A stretch of DNA of 6,096 nucleotides, from NCBI GenBank assembly GCA_016234955.1, contig JACRNN010000032.1, positions 1-6,096 on the forward strand. The letters are read 5' to 3'. The notes below the pieces were generated by a model. It made no database searches and was not told where the DNA came from. It saw only the letters and a program-made list of their open reading frames with translations. Below, in pieces: positions 1 through 5,648 of the stretch (positions are counted from its first letter, which is position 1; the number at the start of each line of letters is the position of its first letter). The position numbers and the translations under genes are program-made. The DNA is from Deltaproteobacteria bacterium. Its GTDB lineage: Bacteria; Desulfobacterota; GWC2-55-46.

Positions 1-1048
1 CATCGCGCTTTACTACGCGCACGGCTCGATGACCGGCGAATACACCTTCAACCTCCTCAAGCTCTACGAGGTCTCGTATCCTTATAACCTTCAGTGGTGG
101 GTCTTTCTTGCGTTCTTTCTGGGGTTCGCCATCAAGGTGCCCATGTTCCCTTTCCATACGTGGCTGCCGGACGCGCACGTCGAGGCCCCCACGGCCGGGA
201 GCGTCATACTCGCGGGCGTACTGCTTAAGATGGGCACCTACGCGCTCTTGAGGTTCAACCTCCCGCTTCTGCCCGACGCAAGCGTCGCGTTCGCGCCGTT
301 CATGCTCACGCTCTCCGTAATCGGCATAGTATACGGGGCGTTCCTCGCCATAGCGCAGAGCGACATGAAAAAACTTGTGGCCTATTCGAGCGTGAGCCAC
401 CTCGGGTTCGTCACGGCGGGCATATTCGTGATGAATCAGTACGGCATAGACGGCGGGCTTCTTCAGATGATAAACCACGGCATCTCGACAGGCGGGCTCT
501 TCCTTATCGTGGGGATGATATACGAGAGGAGGCACACCAGGGAGATGCACGAGTTCGGCGGCCTCTCCAAGGTGATGCCCGTCTTTGCCTTCTTTACGAT
601 ATTCATAGCCCTTTCCTCTATAGCCCTTCCCGGCACGAACGGCTTCATCGGCGAACTGTTGATCTTCATAGGGCTCTTCAAGTTCGGCGTCCTGCCCGCG
701 GCCATCGCGGTCATAGGCGTCGTCCTGGGGCCCATATACATTCTCGGCATGTGCAGGAAGGTCATATTGGGCGGCGTTACCAACCCCGAGAACAAGGGCC
801 TCAAGGACTTGAACGCCAGGGAGATATTTACGCTGATCCCGATAATAATCCTCATACTCTGGATAGGGCTCTATCCAAAGACATTCCTCGGCCTGGCTTC
901 GGCAAGCACGACCCATCTGGTGGATATGGTCAAGGAGAAACAGGCGGCGTCCCGGGGGCAAGGCGCCGTTCATTCGGCGGCGAACGATGCGTCCGGATTA
1001 CAGGGTACAGGGGCTGCCGTGGCCCGCGCATCACATGGAGACGATTGA
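1..1048 (+). CDS. nuoM: NADH-quinone oxidoreductase subunit M, first copy (5'-truncated)
   Basis: Antiporter-like proton-channel subunit of the membrane arm of respiratory complex I. The reading frame is open from base 2, so the gene starts upstream; the first ATG at 29 is internal. The 348 visible residues cover roughly TM6 to TM14. Key residues of the family are present (visible numbering): the TM7 lysine K45 in FAIKVPMFPFHTWLPDAH, the TM8 lysine K76 in VLLKMGTY, the conserved DMKKLVAYSSVSH block at 121-133, and the TM12 glutamate E218 in GTNGFIGEL. A glutamate there marks NuoM; NuoL and NuoN carry lysine. No NuoL-type lateral helix follows TM14, which supports NuoM over NuoL. From about residue 313 to the stop there is a Gly/Ala/Ser-rich tail with no family match that I recognise. 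The stop shares one base with the next start (TGATG). It is clearly homologous to the following gene but diverged from it: a hand count over the TM7-TM9 part gives 55 identical of 78 residues. Confidence 0.95.
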   Translation, partial: IALYYAHGSMTGEYTFNLLKLYEVSYPYNLQWWVFLAFFLGFAIKVPMFPFHTWLPDAHVEAPTAGSVILAGVLLKMGTYALLRFNLPLLPDASVAFAPFMLTLSVIGIVYGAFLAIAQSDMKKLVAYSSVSHLGFVTAGIFVMNQYGIDGGLLQMINHGISTGGLFLIVGMIYERRHTREMHEFGGLSKVMPVFAFFTIFIALSSIALPGTNGFIGELLIFIGLFKFGVLPAAIAVIGVVLGPIYILGMCRKVILGGVTNPENKGLKDLNAREIFTLIPIIILILWIGLYPKTFLGLASASTTHLVDMVKEKQAASRGQGAVHSAANDASGLQGTGAAVARASHGDD

Positions 1049-2718
1049 TGACCGAACTCAATAACGTAGCGGGCTTCCCCATACTTTCATTGATAACGTT
1101 CCTGCCGGCGGCCGGGGCGCTCTTTATCATCTTTTTCCTGAAGAAGGAATGGGCCGGGGGCATAAGGTGGACCGCCCTCGCCGTCTCTGTCGTGGAGTTT
1201 GTCCTATCGCTCTATCTGCCGTTCACCTTCGACGCGAGTACGCCGGCGTTCCAGTGGGTGGAGAAGGCGCCGTGGTTCGAGCGGTACGGCATGAACTACT
1301 TCCTCGGGGCCGACGGCATAAGCCTGCTCCTTGTGCTCCTCACCACCTTCATAACCATCATCTGCATCCTCGCGTCATGGACCGACGTCAAGGCGAAGGT
1401 CAAGGGCTATATGGCGCTCCTTCTGCTCGTGGAGACGGGCAGCCTCGGGGTCTTCCTCTCCCTCGACCTCTTCCTCTTCTACGTATTCTGGGAGGCCGTC
1501 CTCATACCGATGGTCTTCATCATAGGCATTTGGGGCGGCAACAGGAGGATATACGCCTCCGTGAAGTTCTTCATCTTCACGTTCGTCGGCTCGCTCTTCA
1601 TGCTCCTGGGCATCATGGCGCTCTACTTCTACCACGGGCACATGACGGGGGTTTATACCTTTGACGCAACGGTCCTTTTCGAGAACCCGCTCCCGGCGGC
1701 CATCCAGTACTGGATATTTATCGCCTTCTTCCTCGGTTTCGCGGTGAAGGTGCCGATGTTCCCGGTCCACACGTGGCTTCCGGACGCGCACACGGAGGCG
1801 CCTACGGCCGGCTCCATCGTGCTTGCGGCCGTGCTCCTCAAGCTCGGCGCGTATGGGTTTGTAAGGTTCAGCCTCCCTCTCCTGCCGAACGCGTCCATGT
1901 CGTTCATGCCGTTCATCATGGGGATATCCCTGTTCGCGATAGTCTACGGGGCGTTCGTGACCATCGGGCTGAAGGACATGAAAAAGCTCGTCGCCTACTC
2001 AAGCGTAAGCCACATGGGCTTCGTCATGATAGGGGTGTTCGCGCTCAACGCGGAGGGGCTCAAGGGGTCGATCCTCCAGATGATAAACCACGGCATATCT
2101 ACCGGCGCGCTCTTCCTCATGGTGGGGATGATATATGAGAGGGCCCATACCAGGATGATAGGCGACTACGGCGGTCTCTTCAAGACCCTGCCCGTGTACG
2201 GGACGTTCTTCCTGATAGTCATCCTGTCCTCGATGGGGCTGCCGGTCACCAACGGCTTTATCGGCGAGCTCTTCGTCATACTGGGGGTGTTCAAGGCCAA
2301 CCCCCTCTACGTCATACCCGTGGTCGTAGGCGTTCTTCTCGGCGCGGTCTACCTCCTGCGTCTCTTCCAGCGCGTATTCCTGGGCGAATTCGTCTACCAC
2401 GGCCACGAGCCGTTGAAGGACCTCGGCTGGAGGGAGATCATCTCGGCGTTCTCGCTGGTGGTGCTCATATTCTGGATAGGGATAAGGCCCGGGCCGGTGC
2501 TCCGGGTAATGGACGCATCCATAGACCACCTTGTGAAGCAGGTCGACACGAATTCCAAAAAGGCCGCTTCATCCGGCGGGATGAGGATGACGGCCTCCTG
2601 TGGAAATGAATCAGACAAGCCTTCGGGCGGGCAGGCGGGATCGTCTTCGGGTTCAACGGACGGAGCCCCTGACGCGCACGCCGCTGGCCTGGATCAAGTC
2701 TCAGGGAGAGGGAAATGA
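1048..2718 (+). CDS. nuoM: NADH-quinone oxidoreductase subunit M, second copy
   Basis: Complete second NuoM, 556 residues (E. coli NuoM is about 509). The frame is open further upstream, to 751, but that part overlaps the previous gene. The ATG at 1048 is chosen because it follows a GGAG (1037-1040) at 7-base spacing and gives a normal hydrophobic NuoM N terminus. The expected charged residues are all present: E149 in TM5 (YVFWEAVLIP), K234 in TM7 (FAVKVPMFPVHTWLPDAH), K265 in TM8 (VLLKLGAY), H322 in the SSVSHMGF loop and E407 in TM12 (TNGFIGEL). This suggests a working proton channel, not a degenerate duplicate. Residues from about 500 onward form a hydrophilic low-complexity tail (Ser/Gly/Asp/Ala, one Cys) that accounts for the extra length. 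The stop overlaps the nuoN start by 4 bases. With the preceding nuoM it implies a complex I with two NuoM subunits. Confidence 0.96.
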   Translation: MTELNNVAGFPILSLITFLPAAGALFIIFFLKKEWAGGIRWTALAVSVVEFVLSLYLPFTFDASTPAFQWVEKAPWFERYGMNYFLGADGISLLLVLLTTFITIICILASWTDVKAKVKGYMALLLLVETGSLGVFLSLDLFLFYVFWEAVLIPMVFIIGIWGGNRRIYASVKFFIFTFVGSLFMLLGIMALYFYHGHMTGVYTFDATVLFENPLPAAIQYWIFIAFFLGFAVKVPMFPVHTWLPDAHTEAPTAGSIVLAAVLLKLGAYGFVRFSLPLLPNASMSFMPFIMGISLFAIVYGAFVTIGLKDMKKLVAYSSVSHMGFVMIGVFALNAEGLKGSILQMINHGISTGALFLMVGMIYERAHTRMIGDYGGLFKTLPVYGTFFLIVILSSMGLPVTNGFIGELFVILGVFKANPLYVIPVVVGVLLGAVYLLRLFQRVFLGEFVYHGHEPLKDLGWREIISAFSLVVLIFWIGIRPGPVLRVMDASIDHLVKQVDTNSKKAASSGGMRMTASCGNESDKPSGGQAGSSSGSTDGAPDAHAAGLDQVSGRGK

Positions 2719-4166
2719 CGCTTAACGATCTCAACATCAACCTGGCCTCGGTTCTTCCTCAGTTGCTTGTTACCGGGCTTGGTCTCCTTGTCCTTGTGCT
2801 CGACCTCTTCCTGGACAAAAAGAGCAAGGCGGCCCTGGGGTATGTAAGCATCGCGGGCCTCCTGATGATCCTGCCGATAGCCTTCGTGACCGTCTCGCCG
2901 GAAGCGTCTTTCGGCAAGATGGTGATGGCGGACCCGTTCTCCGCGTTCTTCAACGTCATTTTCATCATAGCCGCGCTCTTCTCCGTCCTTATATCCATGG
3001 ACTACCTGAAGAAGGTCAACGTGGCGAGGGGTGAGTATTACTGCATCATGCTCTTTGCCACCGTAGGGATGATGATCATGGCCTCGGCGGCCGACCTTAT
3101 CAACCTCTACGTGGGCCTTGAGCTTATGGCGCTCTCCTTCTATGTGCTCGTGGCCTACAGGGTCGACGAGAGGAGGTCCGTCGAGGGGGCGCTCAAGTAC
3201 TTCGTCCTGGGCGCGCTTTCATCCGGGATACTGCTCTACGGCATATCCTATGTCTACGGGTTCTCCGGGTCGACGAACCTCGCCCATATTGCCCGCTACG
3301 CCGTGAACGGCGCGGGCGGCAACCCGTTCCTGTCCCTGGCCATAGCCTTGATAGCCGTCGGGTTCTGCTTCAAGATAGCGGCGTTCCCATTCCACATGTG
3401 GGCGCCGGACGCCTACGAGGGCGCCCCGACGCCCGTCACCGCGTTCCTGTCGGTAGGGTCCAAGGCGGCCGCGTTCGCCGCGTTCCTGAGGGTCTTTATC
3501 ACGGCGTTCTCAGGGGTCAGGCCGCAGTGGTCCGGGATAATTTGGACGCTGTCGGCAGCGACCATGGTCTTCGGCAGCGTCGTGGCGATATCACAGAAGA
3601 ACATCGTCCGCATGCTCGCCTACAGCAGCATCGCCCATGCGGGCATCATCATGATAGGGCTCCTGACGTATGACGCGGCAGGCGCCTCCGGCGTGATGTA
3701 TTACCTGCTGGTCTACGCGTTCATGAACATGGGGGCGTTCACGGTGGTCGCCTTCTTCATAAGGGACGGGGGCGGGGGCGAGTCCATAAGCGACTACAAG
3801 GGCCTGGCGGCAAAGAGGCCGGGCATCGCCTTTCTAATGGCCCTCTTCCTTTTCTCCCTTGCCGGGGTGCCCCCGACGGGCGGGTTTACCGCGAAGTTCT
3901 TCATACTCGCATCCGCCGTAGACGCGCATTATTACTGGCTCGCGGTTATAGGGATTCTGGCCACGGCGATATCCCTCTTCTTTTACCTGAAGGTCGTCTT
4001 TTACATGTACATGAAAGACCCTGACGAGCATCAGCAACCCTTGCCCGCGGCCGACTTAACGTACAACGTGGCGCTCTTCGCCGCCGCCGCCGGGACGTTG
4101 GTCCTCGGCATATACCCCGCTCCTTTCGTGGGCATGGCTATGGAGGCCATAAAACCGTTTTTTTAA
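2715..4166 (+). CDS. nuoN: NADH-quinone oxidoreductase subunit N
   Basis: Third antiporter-like subunit of complex I, which sits next to NuoK/NuoJ in the membrane arm and forms a proton channel there. It has 483 residues, close to the usual length of about 480-490, with about 14 hydrophobic segments. Channel residues seen: E136 in TM5 (GLELMALSFYVL), K220 in TM7 (FCFKIAAFPFHMWAPDAY), K250 in TM8 (SVGSKAAAFA) and K394 in TM12 (PPTGGFTAKFF). Lysine in TM12 and the PPTGGF motif separate NuoN from NuoM. The ATG lies in an ATGA overlap with the upstream stop and is preceded by a purine-rich Shine-Dalgarno stretch (GGGAGAGGG, 2704-2712). This is normally the last gene of a nuo operon, and no further complex I gene follows here. 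The last codons run into T tracts (4158-4164 and 4167-4172), but no convincing GC-rich terminator stem precedes them. Confidence 0.97.
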   Translation: MTLNDLNINLASVLPQLLVTGLGLLVLVLDLFLDKKSKAALGYVSIAGLLMILPIAFVTVSPEASFGKMVMADPFSAFFNVIFIIAALFSVLISMDYLKKVNVARGEYYCIMLFATVGMMIMASAADLINLYVGLELMALSFYVLVAYRVDERRSVEGALKYFVLGALSSGILLYGISYVYGFSGSTNLAHIARYAVNGAGGNPFLSLAIALIAVGFCFKIAAFPFHMWAPDAYEGAPTPVTAFLSVGSKAAAFAAFLRVFITAFSGVRPQWSGIIWTLSAATMVFGSVVAISQKNIVRMLAYSSIAHAGIIMIGLLTYDAAGASGVMYYLLVYAFMNMGAFTVVAFFIRDGGGGESISDYKGLAAKRPGIAFLMALFLFSLAGVPPTGGFTAKFFILASAVDAHYYWLAVIGILATAISLFFYLKVVFYMYMKDPDEHQQPLPAADLTYNVALFAAAAGTLVLGIYPAPFVGMAMEAIKPFF

Positions 4167-4232
4167 TTTTTTAGCGTTCTGAAACTCCACAGGCTTTGCG
4201 GGTGGGTCGGGGAGCTTCAAAAACCACTTTTC

Positions 4233-4242
4233 AGGAGAAGGA
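4233..4242 (+). promoter_or_regulatory. Ribosome binding site for the TTG-started small ORF
   Basis: The purine run AGGAGAAGGA contains AGGAG (4233-4237), 10 bases before the TTG at 4248, and AAGGA (4238-4242), 5 bases before it. This decides the TTG start: there is no in-frame ATG until 4374, well inside the ORF, and no other in-frame start with a Shine-Dalgarno in the 81-base gap after nuoN. Confidence 0.6.
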
Positions 4243-4247
4243 CGAAA

Positions 4248-4466
4248 TTGACAGCCGATAACAGCCATAATGCGCACGCCGCCGGCCATGATGAACCGTA
4301 TGCGGCCGCTCCAGCCGAGAGCCACGGCCCGGCCCCCTCTACGGTAGAATGGGAGGAGCCCCCCTTCGACCCCATGACGAACTTTACCCTGCTCGGGTTC
4401 CTTCTGGGCAGGCTCCTTGACAAAGACGAGTCGGAAAAGAAGATAGACGTTGTCCTCAATGACTAG
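4248..4466 (+). CDS. Small protein of unknown function between nuoN and ispE
   Basis: A 72-residue ORF with a TTG start and a good Shine-Dalgarno just upstream. I do not recognise a family. Residues 1-30 are hydrophilic and look disordered (rich in Ala, His, Pro, with His at 7, 10, 14 and 26). Residues 33-43 are acidic and proline-rich (VEWEEPPFDPM). Residues 44-57 form a short hydrophobic stretch with one internal Arg (TNFTLLGFLLGRLL), too short for a confident membrane span but suitable for an amphipathic helix. The tail is charged (DKDESEKKIDVVLND). No signal peptide is seen. The stop overlaps the ispE start by 8 bases, suggesting translational coupling. In favour of a real gene: the clear ribosome site, filling of the nuoN-ispE gap and the phased overlap. 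Against it: short length, a rare start and no known homologue. Following nuoN, a membrane-surface or complex I accessory role is possible, but that is inference. Confidence 0.7.
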   Translation: MTADNSHNAHAAGHDEPYAAAPAESHGPAPSTVEWEEPPFDPMTNFTLLGFLLGRLLDKDESEKKIDVVLND

Positions 4467-5325
4467 CCCGACCATCCTTCTCTCCCCCGCAAAGGTAAAC
4501 CTGTTCCTGAGGGTCTTAAGAAAGCGCGACGACGGCTACCACGATATCATTACGCTGATGCAGCCTCTAACCCTCCACGACGAGATATCCATCGAGGTCG
4601 GTAGCGGAGACGGCATATCCGTAAGCTGCGACAGCGCGGAGGTCCCTGACGGAAGCGGAAACCTTGCCTGCATCGCGGCTGAACACCTCCTTAAAAGCTC
4701 GGACATCAAAAAAAAGATCAGGATACGGATAAAGAAGAATATCCCGGTGGCGGCCGGTCTCGGCGGCGGCAGCTCCAACGCCGCAACGGTGCTTATGGGG
4801 CTGAACGGCGCCCTGAAGGCCGGCTTGAGCGAGGCCGAACTCCTCTCCATAGGCGGGCGTTTGGGCTCTGACGTGCCGTTTTTCATGCTCGGCGGCCCGG
4901 CTTTGGCGAGCGGCAGGGGCACGGAGCTTGAGCGGGTAAGGCTGCCGCGCTATCGGTACGTATTGATAAACCCGGGCTTCAAGGTCTCCACCTCCTGGGC
5001 GTACAATAATTTGGACTTGACAAAAGGCCCCAAAAATAATATCTTACCATATTCTGTAAGTGATTTTAACGACATGGAAAGACTCAAGGATCACCTTGTA
5101 AACGACCTCGAGACGGTCACCTTACGCAAGCATCCTGAGATATCAAGTCTTAAAAAAGCCCTTATGGAGAACGGGGCGTCTTCCGCGCTGATGTCCGGAA
5201 GCGGCCCCACGGTCTTCGGCCTCTTCCGCGACGCGGAGGCGGCTCGGTCGGCCTGCAAGGCCTTGAAAAAGGGGCTCGATGCGAGGCATTCGGTCTTTTT
5301 GACTGAAGGCATCGAACATGCATAG
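4459..5325 (+). CDS. ispE: 4-diphosphocytidyl-2-C-methyl-D-erythritol kinase
   Basis: Cytosolic GHMP-family kinase of the MEP (non-mevalonate) isoprenoid pathway. It phosphorylates the 2-hydroxyl of CDP-methylerythritol using ATP. The 288 residues match the usual length (about 280-290). Family motifs in order: N-terminal SPAKVNLFLRV with catalytic-type K12, then RDDGYHDI (24-30, after R23); the ATP-binding glycine-rich loop PVAAGLGGGSSNAAT (96-110); GSDVPFF with D138, equivalent to the E. coli catalytic Asp141; and the C-terminal GHMP motif MSGSGPTVFGLF (245-256). The ATG at 4459 is preferred over the in-frame TTG at 4450 because it leaves only a few residues before the conserved block. Its own Shine-Dalgarno is weak, and it overlaps the small upstream ORF by 8 bases, so coupled translation is likely. 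Codons for about residues 183-206 are unusually AT-rich (TTA, AAT, AGT, TCT) compared with the rest of the gene and coincide with a promoter-like sequence. Confidence 0.97.
   Translation: MTSPTILLSPAKVNLFLRVLRKRDDGYHDIITLMQPLTLHDEISIEVGSGDGISVSCDSAEVPDGSGNLACIAAEHLLKSSDIKKKIRIRIKKNIPVAAGLGGGSSNAATVLMGLNGALKAGLSEAELLSIGGRLGSDVPFFMLGGPALASGRGTELERVRLPRYRYVLINPGFKVSTSWAYNNLDLTKGPKNNILPYSVSDFNDMERLKDHLVNDLETVTLRKHPEISSLKKALMENGASSALMSGSGPTVFGLFRDAEAARSACKALKKGLDARHSVFLTEGIEHA
5017..5045 (+). promoter_or_regulatory. Candidate sigma-70-type promoter inside ispE
   Basis: A perfect TTGACA (5017-5022) is followed after 17 bases by TATCTT (5040-5045; 4 of 6 to the TATAAT consensus). It lies within an AT-rich patch in an otherwise GC-rich region. 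Transcription would begin near 5052, inside ispE, and could serve tRNA-Gln and prs. The patch also encodes a Lys/Asn-containing loop of IspE, so chance is a fair alternative. Confidence 0.3.
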
Positions 5326-5424
5326 CGAGCGCATTCCCCTAAGCCCAAGTTGCGGGGAGCGCCGCTTCCGGGCGCCATGGCAAGTATTACAATGGTCCAA
5401 TATCCATGCAAAGGTGCCCATGTT

Positions 5425-5499
5425 TGGGGCGTTGCCAAGCGGTAAGGCACGGGGTTTTGATCCCCGCATTCGGAGGTTCGAATCCTCCCGCCCCAGCCA
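5425..5499 (+). tRNA. tRNA-Gln (anticodon UUG)
   Basis: A full cloverleaf can be drawn by eye. The acceptor stem TGGGGCG (5425-5431) pairs with CGCCCCA (5489-5495). The D stem GCC (5434-5436) pairs with GGC (5446-5448). The anticodon stem CGGGG (5450-5454) pairs with CCCCG (5462-5466) around loop TTTTGAT, with anticodon TTG at 5457-5459. The T stem GGAGG (5472-5476) pairs with CCTCC (5484-5488) around loop TTCGAAT. The discriminator is G5496, and the CCA end is encoded (5497-5499). The UUG anticodon reads CAA and, by wobble, CAG. It lies 99 bases after ispE and 149 bases before prs, so it may be processed from a shared transcript. A possible -10 (TACAAT, 5388-5393) lies upstream, without a good -35 at normal spacing. 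Confidence 0.97.
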
Positions 5500-5637
5500 C
5501 TAAAGAGGACTCTCAAGGCTTGAGCAGGGTAATGACCTGGTTTCGAGTTCTTCCGCTAACTATATAGACAAGAGACTGGGCAGGCGGCGCGATGCAGCCC
5601 CCACATATACGCAGGAGCGAGACAACCCTTAAAATCC

Positions 5638-5642
5638 GGGGA
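5638..5642 (+). promoter_or_regulatory. Ribosome binding site of prs
   Basis: GGGGA lies 6 bases before the ATG at 5649. It supports that start over an in-frame ATG at 5592, which would add 19 residues not expected in this enzyme family and has no comparable Shine-Dalgarno. Confidence 0.6.
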
Positions 5643-5648
5643 TTTTCA

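Noticed and set aside
751..1047. Upstream in-frame extension of the second nuoM (99 extra residues)
   Set aside because: It overlaps the first nuoM in another frame, encodes a Gly/Arg-rich sequence unlike any NuoM N terminus, and a good ATG with GGAG exists at 1048.
1149..1664. Forward 171-codon ORF in another frame inside the second nuoM
   Set aside because: Arg/His/Leu-rich out-of-frame translation of a conserved membrane protein; no ribosome site of note.
1999..2529. Long reverse-strand ORF (176 codons), with similar antisense ORFs under the other genes
   Set aside because: Shadow of nuoM in GC-rich DNA. Its product is rich in Glu/His/Tyr/Arg without any domain, and a well-conserved gene lies opposite.
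4134..4172. Possible terminator at the nuoN end: stem ATGGC/GCCAT (4134-4138 with 4146-4150), then T tracts
   Set aside because: The stem is only 5 base pairs, is followed by AAAACCG before the T tract, and sits inside the coding sequence. It is too weak to call.
4248..4271. TTGACA followed by CATAAT at the start of the small ORF
   Set aside because: The spacer is only 12 bases, too short for a sigma-70 promoter, and the TTG is better explained as the start codon.
5355..5376. Hairpin-forming GC-rich sequence between ispE and the tRNA
   Set aside because: Competing 5-6 base-pair stems with no T run after them; neither a terminator nor a recognised RNA element.
5318..5503. 61-codon forward ORF overlapping the end of ispE and the whole tRNA
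   Set aside because: It runs through tRNA-Gln; the C-terminal RRFESSRPSH is the typical translation of a tRNA T arm and acceptor end.
5512..5524. Palindrome CTCAAG-G-CTTGAG just after the tRNA
   Set aside because: Half-sites of 6 bases around one base form no stable hairpin, no T tract follows, and nothing ties it to a known operator.
5540..5568. TATAGA (5563-5568) as a -10 for prs
   Set aside because: The best -35 at workable spacing (TTTCGA, 5541-5546) matches only 3 of 6 consensus bases; not supportable from sequence alone.
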